From assembly GCF_016592555.1 (NCBI RefSeq), contig NZ_AP014546.1, forward strand, positions 1,240,001 through 1,304,000: a DNA stretch of 64,000 bases. Direction: 5' to 3'. The number at the start of each line of letters is the position of its first letter. Position 1 is the first letter of the stretch. Source of the DNA: Neptunomonas japonica JAMM 1380 (GTDB taxonomy: Bacteria; Pseudomonadota; Gammaproteobacteria; Pseudomonadales; Balneatricaceae). Below, one piece after another: positions 29,353-38,347 of the stretch. A program made the translations under genes and the position numbers. The notes under the pieces were generated by a model. That model was given only the letters and a program-made list of their open reading frames with translations, ran no database searches and was not told where the DNA came from.

Positions 29353-29762
29353 CTATTATTGCTGAAGGGAACAAGTTTTCTGGCGAAATGAATATCGTTG
29401 GTAAAATGCATATAGATGGGATGTTCGAAGGGAATATCAACTCGTTGGATAACATATCAATTGGTAAAACTGGTCACGTATCAGGCAATATTAAAGCCAA
29501 GCATATGACGGTTAGCGGCTTGTTGGAAGGTGAAGTCGTATGTGATGAGTTGCATATCGAGAAAGGCGGAAAAGTTCGAGCGATGGTGCTTAGCAAAATT
29601 ATGAGCATTGACCCTGCCGGCTGTTTTCAGGGGGAGCGAAGAGAAAATGCAAGCCCGGCTTATCCCGCAGCAAAAGCTGTCGATTATGAATCTGGTGTAG
29701 ATGCTATTGATTCTTTACCCGATAAGATTACTTTAACAACACCTGAAAAGCAGAACTCTTAG
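29301..29762 (+). CDS. Bactofilin (polymer-forming cytoskeletal protein)
   Basis: 153 residues. The central part (about 17-105) is the bactofilin beta-helix, with repeating turns such as GEMNIVGKMHIDGMFEGNI and HVSGNIKAKHMTVSGLLEGEV. The tails are polar and less ordered. It should form non-polar filaments attached to the membrane. It begins inside the M23 peptidase gene in another frame and ends three bases before the amidotransferase gene. The start at 29301 fits the family N-terminus, although its binding site is weak, which agrees with coupled translation. Confidence 0.9.
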   Translation: MGILKKSLSSKSNRSAITIIAEGNKFSGEMNIVGKMHIDGMFEGNINSLDNISIGKTGHVSGNIKAKHMTVSGLLEGEVVCDELHIEKGGKVRAMVLSKIMSIDPAGCFQGERRENASPAYPAAKAVDYESGVDAIDSLPDKITLTTPEKQNS

Positions 29763-29765
29763 CCT

Positions 29766-30566
29766 ATGTGTGAATTGCTTGGTATGAGTGCCAATGTGCC
29801 TACTGATATCTGTTTTAGTTTTAGTGGCTTAATGCAACGAGGCGGTGAAACAGGCCCACATCGTGATGGTTGGGGAATTGCTTTTTATGAAGGGAAGGGA
29901 GTGAGGACATTTCATGATCCCGCACCAAGCTGCCATTCAGTCATTGCTCGGCTAATAAAAAGCCACCCTATTAAAAGCTTGGTTGTTATAAGTCATATTC
30001 GACAGGCTAATGTAGGCCAGGTTTGTTTAGAAAATACTCACCCTTTTATTCGTGAATTGTGGGGGTTTAGTTGGTCTTTTGCTCATAATGGGCAGCTCGA
30101 TAAACGTATTTTTGATCTTCCTCTGGTTTTTTACAAGCCGGTGGGAAGTACTGATAGTGAATATGCATTTTGTTGGTTATTAGACCAAGTACGTTTGGCG
30201 TTTCCAGAACGACCTGAAAATATTGATGAGTTAACGACATTTATTCATCAGCGCTGTGAGCAGTTACGAGAGTTGGGCGTATTCAATATGTTGTTGTCTG
30301 AGTCTGAATACTTATTTACTTACTGCACTACTAAATTGTCCTGGCTTACTAGGCGAGCGCCTTTTGGTGAAGCAAGCTTGAAAGACGACGATTTGACGGT
30401 GGATTTTTGTAAAGAAACGACAGATAACGATATTGTTACCGTTATTGCTACAGACCCACTTACTGATAATGAAGCATGGATTACTTTAAATACGGGTGAA
30501 ATGGTGGTGTTTCAAGGAGGACTGGATAAGGATCGCCGTTTGTCACGCAGCGCTTATGATGAATGA
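29766..30566 (+). CDS. Class II glutamine amidotransferase, YafJ type
   Basis: 266 residues. After removal of the initiator Met the chain begins with the catalytic Cys ([10 protein letters not shown]). Further Ntn-hydrolase glutaminase motifs are [28 protein letters not shown] and SFAHNGQL. There is no synthase domain, as in E. coli YafJ, whose acceptor is unknown. It follows the bactofilin gene by three bases and is probably on the same transcript. Confidence 0.9.
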   Translation: MCELLGMSANVPTDICFSFSGLMQRGGETGPHRDGWGIAFYEGKGVRTFHDPAPSCHSVIARLIKSHPIKSLVVISHIRQANVGQVCLENTHPFIRELWGFSWSFAHNGQLDKRIFDLPLVFYKPVGSTDSEYAFCWLLDQVRLAFPERPENIDELTTFIHQRCEQLRELGVFNMLLSESEYLFTYCTTKLSWLTRRAPFGEASLKDDDLTVDFCKETTDNDIVTVIATDPLTDNEAWITLNTGEMVVFQGGLDKDRRLSRSAYDE

Positions 30567-30600
30567 CGGCCAAGTGTTGGTTAGTCATTATTATTAAAAC

Positions 30601-32274
30601 ATGGATAGGACTACTTTGAAGCAGACAACAGATCTTCCCGTTTCAACTATTACTGAATTGTTGTCTCTTTCATGTAAGCGTTACACTTACCTTCCTGCGT
30701 TTACTCATGCTGGTGCTACGCTAGAGTATCAAGAGTTAGATCGGCTAAGCACACACTTTGCTTCTTACATTCAACATCATACATTGTTAGAAAAAGGTGA
30801 CCGAATAGCGCTATTGTTACCAAATTTACTTCAGTTTCCTGTTGCTCTTTTTGGTGCGTTGAAAGCGGGTCTTGTTGTTATTAACCTCAACCCTCAATTT
30901 ACTGCTAATGAATTGCAGCGACAAATGCAAGACAGTGAAGCGAAAGCAGCTGTTGTACTATCTCAAATGAGTGAGAATTTAGCAGAAATAATCAATACAA
31001 CATCGTTGCAAACCGTTATTGTAACGAATGTAGTTGATCTCCATTCGCCTATGACGCGCTGGTGGTATACGTTTTCTAGCAATTGGCAACTGTCTGACAG
31101 CGGTCTGGATAGCTTTGCTGGCACGGTTGGCTTTAGAAAAGCTCTTAAATTAGGTGAAAAGAAGTTATTTAAAAAGGTCAGCATTTGTCCTGATGATCTT
31201 GCTTTTTTACAATATACTGGAGGGACTACGGGAGTCGCGAAAGGTGTAATGCTACATCATCGACAGCTTATTGCTAATATGCACCAGATAAATGATGTGC
31301 TTAGTGAAATACTTGTTTCTGGAAAAGAAGTAGTTTGCACTCCGTTACCTATTTACCATATTTATTCTTTAACTTTTCATTGTCTTGTTATGTTGTCTCA
31401 CGGTAGTCATATGGTGTTAATCCCAAATCCTAGGGATCTTGATGCATTGGTTGGCGAATTCGTAAAGTATCCTTTCACTATTCTTGCTGGCCTCAATACA
31501 CATTTTATCGGTTTGTGTCAGCATTCAATATTTGTACAGCTAGATTTTAACTCTCTCAAAGCAACATTTTCTGGTGGTGTCGCCTTAACCCAATCAGCGG
31601 CTCATGAGTGGGAGAGTGTGACAGGCAGCAGAGTATTAGAAGGATATGGATTAACAGAAGCATCGCCGGTTGTTTCGGCCAATAGTCCAAGGTCTGTGGC
31701 TTCTGGGACAGTTGGGAAACCTTTGCGCGATACTCAAGTTAAAATCTTAGGGGAAGAGGGAGATGTGCTTTCTTATGGAGAGACCGGCGAGTTGTGGGTA
31801 AAGGGGCCGCAGGTAATGCAGGGGTATTGGAATAAGCCTGTAGATACCAAGCAGGTATTGGTGGATGGTTGGTTAAAAACAGGTGATATTGCAAGAGTAG
31901 ATCCTCAGGGCAATATTCAAATTGTTGATCGCCAAAAGGATATGATCAATGTCTCTGGTTTTGCTGTTTATCCAAATGAATTAGAGAAAGTCATTAGCTG
32001 TCATCCTGATGTGTTGGAGTGTGCCGCAATTGGTATTCCAGACGAGATTTGCGGAGAGCACATCAAGCTCTACGTAGTTTCCTCTAACCAACGGCTTTCG
32101 ATTCGTGATGTTAGGGATTACTGTCGTGAGCGCTTGACCTCATATAAAGTGCCTCGTGTCGTCGAATTTAGAAAAAGCTTACCGCATAATGGCGTAGGTA
32201 AGGTTCTCCGTCGCCAGCTACGCGAGGAGGAGCTTAATGCTTTGCAACATCCTAAATACGGTCGTCATCTTTAA
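30601..32274 (+). CDS. Long-chain fatty acid--CoA ligase (FadD-like)
   Basis: 557 residues of the ANL adenylating family. The phosphate-binding loop is QYTGGTTGVAKGVML near 205. The adenylate motif is YGLTEASPVV near 350, the hinge motif is GWLKTGDIARVD near 425, and the C-terminal catalytic Lys is in HNGVGKVLRRQL. It activates fatty acids to acyl-CoA through acyl-AMP. Its length and motifs match FadD (561 in E. coli). A short alkyl or aromatic acid remains possible as substrate. Confidence 0.88.
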   Translation: MDRTTLKQTTDLPVSTITELLSLSCKRYTYLPAFTHAGATLEYQELDRLSTHFASYIQHHTLLEKGDRIALLLPNLLQFPVALFGALKAGLVVINLNPQFTANELQRQMQDSEAKAAVVLSQMSENLAEIINTTSLQTVIVTNVVDLHSPMTRWWYTFSSNWQLSDSGLDSFAGTVGFRKALKLGEKKLFKKVSICPDDLAFLQYTGGTTGVAKGVMLHHRQLIANMHQINDVLSEILVSGKEVVCTPLPIYHIYSLTFHCLVMLSHGSHMVLIPNPRDLDALVGEFVKYPFTILAGLNTHFIGLCQHSIFVQLDFNSLKATFSGGVALTQSAAHEWESVTGSRVLEGYGLTEASPVVSANSPRSVASGTVGKPLRDTQVKILGEEGDVLSYGETGELWVKGPQVMQGYWNKPVDTKQVLVDGWLKTGDIARVDPQGNIQIVDRQKDMINVSGFAVYPNELEKVISCHPDVLECAAIGIPDEICGEHIKLYVVSSNQRLSIRDVRDYCRERLTSYKVPRVVEFRKSLPHNGVGKVLRRQLREEELNALQHPKYGRHL

Positions 32275-32300
32275 TAAGACCTTTTTATAAAATATTTCAT

Positions 32301-35300
32301 GTGAATTCTGTGAACAATAATACTCAGCAAATCTCTTCCTTATGTAAGCAGCTTGATACGTGTCGCACGGTTGATCGAGAGCGCTTACGTCATTCTATTA
32401 ATAAAATGGCAGAGCGCATAACAAATGCATTGCCGATTGATAGGACGCTAGCCTCTATTGAGTCCCAAATAGAGACGAGCCAAAAGCAGGTGTCACAGAA
32501 GCAATTGTTGATAGGTGATATTAACTACCCTGCATTACCAATCGCAGATAGAAAAGATGAAATAAAAGAAGCCATTAGTCAGCATCAAGTCGTGGTGATT
32601 GCTGGCGAAACTGGTTCTGGTAAAACTACTCAGTTACCTAAGATCTGTTTGGAGCTAGGCTATGGCGCTCAGGGGTTAATAGGTCATACACAGCCTCGAA
32701 GGCTTGCGGCACGAACTGTAGCCACGCGTATTGCAGAAGAGCTTGGCACTGAGGTGGGTGCTAAAGTAGGTTATCAGGTTCGTTTTACTGATTTAGTGAG
32801 TGACAACTCTCTTATTAAGCTTATGACTGATGGTATCTTGCTGGCAGAAACTCAGCATGATCCGTTATTGTCAAAGTATCAGGTTGTTATTATTGATGAA
32901 GCGCACGAAAGAAGCCTGAATATTGATTTTTTATTGGGCTACATTAAACGTATTTTGCCGCGACGTCCTGATCTTAAGTTAGTGATTACTTCTGCCACAA
33001 TAGATTTAGAGCGATTTTCTGAGCACTTTGATGGTGCCCCTATTATTGAGGTGTCTGGTCGTACTTATCCTGTTGAAACAATTTACCGTCCTTTGCTAAG
33101 TGATGAAGAAGGCTTACAAGATAAAACACTTCTGCAGGGTACTTATGAAGCTGTTAATGAAATTATTGAGCTTGATAAAGCGGCGAAGCGAGCCGGTGCG
33201 CGCGATATTCTGATTTTTCTAAGTGGCGAGAGGGAAATTAGAGAATCTGCAGAGATGCTGAGAAAAGCGCAACTACGAGATACCGAAGTGATGCCATTAT
33301 ATGCGCGTTTGAGTGTATCCGAGCAAAATAGAATATTTCAGGGAACTCGCAGTGCCGGTAGGCGAATAGTGCTTGCTACTAACGTGGCAGAAACTTCTGT
33401 TACTGTACCTAATATTCGTTACGTGATCGATACAGGTGTTGCACGTATTTCACGATACAGCTATCGCTCAAAAGTTCAGCGCTTGCCCATTGAAGCTATT
33501 TCTCAGGCTAGCGCCAATCAGCGAGCGGGGCGCTGTGGACGAGTTGCTGCCGGGGTTTGTGTTCGTCTTTATAGTGAAGAGGATTTTAAGCAGCGCCCAG
33601 CTTTTACAGATGCAGAGATACGACGTACGAATCTAGCCGCTGTTATTCTTCAAATGCTCAACTTAAAGCTTGGTAATATTGCTGACTTCCCTTTTATTGA
33701 TCCGCCTGATAGTCGTTTTATTAGTGATGGTTTTAAGTTGCTAGAAGAGCTGGGGGCTGTGACTACGCACAGGCAAATGACCTCCTTGGGCAAAAAGCTC
33801 AGTAAGCTTCCGGTTGACCCACGTATTGGTCGAATGATTATTGAGGCTGAAAAACAGGGGGCTCTTAAAGAAACCATAGTAATCGCTAGTGCGTTGAGTT
33901 CTCAAGATGCTCGAGAGCGCCCACTCGATAAGCAGCAGGCAGCTGATGAAAAGCATAAACAGTTTGCAGATGAGGAGTCCGATTTTGTAACTATGTTGAA
34001 TCTCTGGGATCAGTATGAAGAGCAGCGTCAAGAGCTTTCGCAAAATCAGTTACGAAAATATTGCCAGCAAAATTTTCTTTCTTTTATGCGTATGCGAGAG
34101 TGGCGTGATGTGCATCGCCAATTGCATTTAGCGGCTAAGCAGTTAGGACTGAAAGAAAATAAAGTTCCAGCGGAGTACCGGGAATTACATATCTCGCTGT
34201 TGTCTGGGTTGCTGAGCCATATTGGTTTTAAACAGGAAAATAAAGAGTTTCTTGGTGCTCGTAATCGTCGTTTTCATGTTTTTCCTGCCTCCGCTTTATT
34301 TAAGAAACCACCGAAATGGGTGATGGCTGCTGAAATGGTTGAGACCACTAAGTTGTACGCTCGTATGTTGGCTCGTATTGAGCCTGAGTGGGCTGAGTCG
34401 TTGGCGAAACATCTTGTGAAACGTTCATATCTTGAGCCTTCTTGGCATAAGAAACGGGCACAGGTGGTAGCAACGGAGCAAGTATCGCTTTTTGGATTAC
34501 TAATTATTCCTAAACGCACCGTGCACTACGGGGTTATTGATTCAGCAGTTTCGCATCAGATATTTATTCGCTCAGCGCTTGTCGAAGGTGACTTTTACAC
34601 AAAAGGAAAATTCTTTAATCATAACCGAGGCTTGTTAGAACAAATTGAAACATTAGAAGCTAAATCTCGGCGTAAAGACTTGCTGGTGGATGAAGACACG
34701 CTCTATGACTTTTATGCACGTAAGTTTATTGACTTGCAGGGAGAGCATATAGTCAATGGTGCAGGGTTTGAAAAGTGGCGCAAAGAGGCTGAGTTTAAGC
34801 AAGCAGAAGTGCTTTATCTGACGGAAAAAGACCTTTTGCAGCGCTGTGCCTCGCATGTGTCACAAAGTGATTATCCCGATGAATTTGAATGGAAGGGGAT
34901 AAAGCTAAACTTAAGTTATCACTTTGAGCCGGGAGCCGTCGATGATGGTGTATCCATTTCGGTTCCATTGGCACTTCTGCGCCAGTTGCCGGTTAAGCGA
35001 CTTGAATGGCTTGTACCAGGAATGCTCAGAGAAAAATGTACTGCTTTGCTTAAAGGCTTACCAAAACAGCGCCGTAAAAACTTTGTACCTGTACCTGACT
35101 ATGCTGGAGCTATCTCTGAAGCAATGCTTTTTTCTGAAGGTGATTTGTTCGAAGCGATGGCTCATCAATTGTTGCGTATGAGTGGCGTTCGGCTTGAGTC
35201 ATCAGAGTTAAGTCAGATTCAGTTGGATGACCATTACCGCATCAATATTAAATTACTTGATGATCAAGGGCGTTTAGTTGCTGAAAATCGAGATTGGGGC

Positions 35301-36251
35301 TTCTTGTGTGAGCACTTTGGCTCGTCCTCTGATGCAGCTATAAAAGAAGGGCCAGAAGACAGTTGGGGGCGTAAAGGGATAACTGAGTGGGATTTTGGTG
35401 AACTGGCAGAAAAAGTGCAGTTGCGCCAAGCTGGTGGCATTATGATTGATGCTTGGCCAATGCTTGTCGACCGTAAAGACAGTGTTGAACTTATGTTGGC
35501 GATGAATAAAGCTGAAGCTGTTCAAGCTTCCATTCAGGGTTTTACACGGCTAGCCATGTTATCGATGAATCCGCAGATTCGTACAAGTCGCTCCAAAATT
35601 CCTCATTTAAATGAAAGTTTATTGTTTGCTAGTAAAATATTTACAAAAAAAGATTTAGAAGAAAATGTCATTCGCCAGTCGGTAAGACGTGTGATGAAGT
35701 TAGATGAGACGCTTCCTGCATCGAGAGAAGAGTTTGCCGAAAAAATTAAGAAAGCAAAGGTGGAATTAAGCGCTAGCGTGCAAGAGTTAGCTAGGTTAGT
35801 TTTTTCAATACATAAGCAATACCACGCTATTGTGAAGCAGTTGAGCTCTAGTGTTTCATTTGAGTCGGTGACTATATTGAATGATATTAAAAACCAGCTC
35901 GAAAATTTAGTCTTTAAAAACTACATATCCTACATCTCGTGGTCTGAGCTAAATCAATACCCCAGATATATGGATGCCATTATATTGCGCCTAGAAAAGT
36001 TTCCTCGTGAAATTCAGCGTCAGCGTCTGTTAAGTGAGCAGTTGCAACAGCTTTGGAGAGCGTTTGTGGAGTTAAAAGAACACAAAACAAAGCTGGGAGG
36101 GAGTAATGCGTTGTGGGTTGAGCAGCTAAATAGTTATCGGTGGTACTTGGAAGAATATAGGGTCTCACTTTTTGCTCAGCAGCTAGGGACGTCGGTGAGT
36201 GTTTCTGAGAAAAGAGTACGCCAGCGTTGGAAAGATGTGCAAGCTGATTGA
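32301..36251 (+). CDS. hrpA: ATP-dependent RNA helicase HrpA
   Basis: 1316 residues, a DEAH-box helicase of the bacterial HrpA group. Walker A is AGETGSGKTTQLPK near 97-110, the DEAH box is IIDEAHERSLN near 200, and motif VI is SANQRAGRCGRV near 410. HA2, OB and the long C-terminal DUF3418 region follow. HrpA has been linked to rescue of stalled ribosomes and fimbrial mRNA processing in E. coli. The start is a GTG with no clear Shine-Dalgarno site; a second GTG three codons on is equally possible. Confidence 0.95.
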   Translation: MNSVNNNTQQISSLCKQLDTCRTVDRERLRHSINKMAERITNALPIDRTLASIESQIETSQKQVSQKQLLIGDINYPALPIADRKDEIKEAISQHQVVVIAGETGSGKTTQLPKICLELGYGAQGLIGHTQPRRLAARTVATRIAEELGTEVGAKVGYQVRFTDLVSDNSLIKLMTDGILLAETQHDPLLSKYQVVIIDEAHERSLNIDFLLGYIKRILPRRPDLKLVITSATIDLERFSEHFDGAPIIEVSGRTYPVETIYRPLLSDEEGLQDKTLLQGTYEAVNEIIELDKAAKRAGARDILIFLSGEREIRESAEMLRKAQLRDTEVMPLYARLSVSEQNRIFQGTRSAGRRIVLATNVAETSVTVPNIRYVIDTGVARISRYSYRSKVQRLPIEAISQASANQRAGRCGRVAAGVCVRLYSEEDFKQRPAFTDAEIRRTNLAAVILQMLNLKLGNIADFPFIDPPDSRFISDGFKLLEELGAVTTHRQMTSLGKKLSKLPVDPRIGRMIIEAEKQGALKETIVIASALSSQDARERPLDKQQAADEKHKQFADEESDFVTMLNLWDQYEEQRQELSQNQLRKYCQQNFLSFMRMREWRDVHRQLHLAAKQLGLKENKVPAEYRELHISLLSGLLSHIGFKQENKEFLGARNRRFHVFPASALFKKPPKWVMAAEMVETTKLYARMLARIEPEWAESLAKHLVKRSYLEPSWHKKRAQVVATEQVSLFGLLIIPKRTVHYGVIDSAVSHQIFIRSALVEGDFYTKGKFFNHNRGLLEQIETLEAKSRRKDLLVDEDTLYDFYARKFIDLQGEHIVNGAGFEKWRKEAEFKQAEVLYLTEKDLLQRCASHVSQSDYPDEFEWKGIKLNLSYHFEPGAVDDGVSISVPLALLRQLPVKRLEWLVPGMLREKCTALLKGLPKQRRKNFVPVPDYAGAISEAMLFSEGDLFEAMAHQLLRMSGVRLESSELSQIQLDDHYRINIKLLDDQGRLVAENRDWGFLCEHFGSSSDAAIKEGPEDSWGRKGITEWDFGELAEKVQLRQAGGIMIDAWPMLVDRKDSVELMLAMNKAEAVQASIQGFTRLAMLSMNPQIRTSRSKIPHLNESLLFASKIFTKKDLEENVIRQSVRRVMKLDETLPASREEFAEKIKKAKVELSASVQELARLVFSIHKQYHAIVKQLSSSVSFESVTILNDIKNQLENLVFKNYISYISWSELNQYPRYMDAIILRLEKFPREIQRQRLLSEQLQQLWRAFVELKEHKTKLGGSNALWVEQLNSYRWYLEEYRVSLFAQQLGTSVSVSEKRVRQRWKDVQAD

Positions 36252-36595
36252 GATCAATAAAAAATAAATCTCAAGTATTAAAGGTGGCAGGAAACTTTCA
36301 AAGGGTTGCGGTGTCTCCTTTGCTGTGGTTTAATTGCGCACAATTTAATCATGTGCGTAAATTTGGTGTTTTAGAGAAAAATGCTCATGATTCATAAAAA
36401 TAACGGTTATTGATAAAGTAACAGTTAAAGAAGAATTGATAGGCATATGAAATAAAAGTAAAAAAATTACTTCATATGTTTGAAATATTTTAAAATTATA
36501 GTACTTTCTTATATAGCACTGTTCTAAAAAAGAGCGGGCATTAAGAAAAACTTGAATTCACTACTAGTATGTTGAATCTTGAAGGGGAAATATTG
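36252..36595. other. Intergenic region before the porin gene
   Basis: 344 bp, AT-rich, presumably the promoter and long leader of the strongly expressed porin. It contains CGCACA/TGTGCG and CAAAGG/CCTTTG short inverted repeats near its left end and the larger hairpin at 36444-36478. I could not place an unambiguous -35/-10 pair. Confidence 0.5.
36444..36478. promoter_or_regulatory. Hairpin in the porin upstream region
   Basis: CATATGAA at 36444-36451 pairs with TTCATATG at 36471-36478, and an inner GTAA pairs with TTAC, leaving a one-sided bulge. It lies about 120 bp before the porin ATG. It could be a regulator-binding palindrome or an mRNA leader structure. Confidence 0.35.
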
Positions 36596-37474
36596 ATGAA
36601 AAAGTCACTGATCGCTCTAGCTGTTGCTGGTGCTCTGACTGCTCCAATGGTTGCACAGGCTGACGCTACACTTTACGGTTCTTTGCGCCTTAAAGTAGTT
36701 GCTGAAGAAAATAAAGACCTAGATGTTGCTGATAACGCTTCACGTATCGGTATCAAAGGTTCTGTAGACACTAACATTGATGGCGTTAAAGCTATCTACC
36801 GTGGTGAGTGGAAAGTTAACGGTGCTGGTGCTAGCGAAGCTGACTTCGGCGCTGGTCGTTTGGCTTACGTTGGTTTGACAGGTGGTTTCGGTACTGCTGC
36901 AATCGGTCAGCAGTGGACTCCTGAATACAGCTTCGTAACTGGCGCTGTTGATATTCTTGATGGTAACTCTACTGCTCTTACAGTAGACGTTTTCCGTGCA
37001 AGCAACGTGATCTCTTACGTTACTCCTAACATGGGTGGTTTCCAGGGTGCTCTTGCTGTTGTTGCTGATGGTAGCACTACAAATGGCGAAGACGCTGATT
37101 CTTATCACCTAGCTGCTAAATACGGCATGGCTGGTTTCACTGGTGGTATCTCATACATCAGCAATGAAGCTGTAGATGATGCTAACAGAACTGCTGTTTC
37201 TGTTTCTTATGCTGCTGATGCTCTATATGTTGCTGCTTTGTACCAAGATAAAGAAGCACTAGATGACAACCAGTATGAACTAGCTGGTTCTTACGCTTTC
37301 GGTAACACTAAACTGCTAGCTAACTTCGCTAAAGAAGGCGATGCTAAAGGTTACGGTATCGAAGTTCAGCAGACTCTAGGTAAGCAAGCTCGTGTATTTG
37401 CTAACTACTTAGAAGAAAATGAAGATGCTGGTGACGGCGACACTTTCTCTGCTGGTATGCGCGTAGACTTCTAA
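36596..37474 (+). CDS. Gram-negative outer-membrane porin
   Basis: 292 residues. The signal peptide (1-22, ending MVAQA) is followed by alternating beta strands starting ATLYGSLRLKVV and closing with the porin-type terminal Phe (FSAGMRVDF). It should form a trimeric general diffusion pore. The codon use is strongly biased to a few codons (GCT, GGT, GTT), unlike the neighbours, which signals very high expression. I chose the ATG at 36596 after GAAGGGGAAA; a 9-residue upstream extension is unlikely. It is shorter than the common 330-370 residues. Confidence 0.92.
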   Translation: MKKSLIALAVAGALTAPMVAQADATLYGSLRLKVVAEENKDLDVADNASRIGIKGSVDTNIDGVKAIYRGEWKVNGAGASEADFGAGRLAYVGLTGGFGTAAIGQQWTPEYSFVTGAVDILDGNSTALTVDVFRASNVISYVTPNMGGFQGALAVVADGSTTNGEDADSYHLAAKYGMAGFTGGISYISNEAVDDANRTAVSVSYAADALYVAALYQDKEALDDNQYELAGSYAFGNTKLLANFAKEGDAKGYGIEVQQTLGKQARVFANYLEENEDAGDGDTFSAGMRVDF

Positions 37475-37499
37475 TCTAAACTTAGATTAGTAATTCGCT

Positions 37500-37526
37500 T
37501 AAAAGGCTCCTTCGGGAGTCTTTTTG
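37500..37526 (+). terminator. Terminator of the porin gene
   Basis: AAAGGCTCC, a TTCG tetraloop, GGAGTCTTT and a T run, 26 bp after the stop. A second perfect palindrome (CTAATCTAA/TTAGATTAG) overlaps the stop codon and may protect the 3' end. Confidence 0.88.
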
Positions 37527-37601
37527 CGTTTTATAAAAGTTTGATTTTATTTTCTAGTACAGTGTCTTACAATTAAGTTTTAGTCGTTTCAGGAAGTGAT
37601 A

Positions 37602-38312
37602 ATGTTCAATAAGCAAGCAGCAGGCTTTGGGTGCGGTGTTGCACTCATGTTTTCTTTTTATACTTCTGGTGCTATTGCGGCTGTTGAAAGTGACCCTTGG
37701 GAAGGAGTTAATAGAACAGTCTATAAAATTAACAAAACCGCTGACCGTGCGCTTTTAAAACCACTTGCTCAAGGCTATCACGCTGTGACTCCTGATATAG
37801 TTGAAACTGGAGTGCATAACTTTTTCTCAAATCTTGGCGATGTCACTTCATTAGCGAATAATATTTTGCAGTTAAAGCTAGAAGGTAGCGTTAAGGATTT
37901 TTCTCGTATTGTTTTCAATAGCACATTTGGTATTGCTGGCTTGATAGATGTGGCAACGCCAATGGGTATTCAAAGTAGCGATGAGGACTTTGGGCAAACG
38001 CTAGGCTATTGGGGTGTGAAGCCTGGGCCATATGTCGTATTGCCTTTATTTGGCCCAAGTTCTGTTCGTGATGGCTTGGGGCGAATTCCAGATGCTGCGA
38101 CGAATGTCTGGGCAAATGAAGTAGAGCATATTCCTACGCGTAACACCGGCTTTGGTGTTAACTTGTTAGATACGCGTGTAGGTTTGTTTTCAGCTGAAAA
38201 ACTAATTACAGGTGATGAGTATAGCTTTGTGCGTGATGCTTATTTACAGCAGCGGGATTACGCAGTTAAAGATGGGCAAATGGATGGGCAGTTTAATCAG
38301 GACGATTTTTAG
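37602..38312 (+). CDS. mlaA: MlaA/VacJ-family outer-membrane lipid asymmetry protein
   Basis: 236 residues. The body follows MlaA: DPWEGVNRTVYKINKTADR, NILQLKLEGSVKDFSR, FGQTLGYWGVKPGPYVVLPLFGPSSVRD. MlaA with OmpC removes misplaced phospholipids from the outer leaflet and passes them to MlaC. Odd feature: the expected lipobox is missing. The only early Cys is in GFGCG, ahead of the hydrophobic core, and the region ends in a type I-like site (AIA). The ATG at 37602 has AGGAAG upstream. It lies before the PP2C gene, as in pseudomonads. Confidence 0.9.
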   Translation: MFNKQAAGFGCGVALMFSFYTSGAIAAVESDPWEGVNRTVYKINKTADRALLKPLAQGYHAVTPDIVETGVHNFFSNLGDVTSLANNILQLKLEGSVKDFSRIVFNSTFGIAGLIDVATPMGIQSSDEDFGQTLGYWGVKPGPYVVLPLFGPSSVRDGLGRIPDAATNVWANEVEHIPTRNTGFGVNLLDTRVGLFSAEKLITGDEYSFVRDAYLQQRDYAVKDGQMDGQFNQDDF

Positions 38313-38347
38313 CGATAATTTTTCTTGATCAGATTAAACTATTATTT

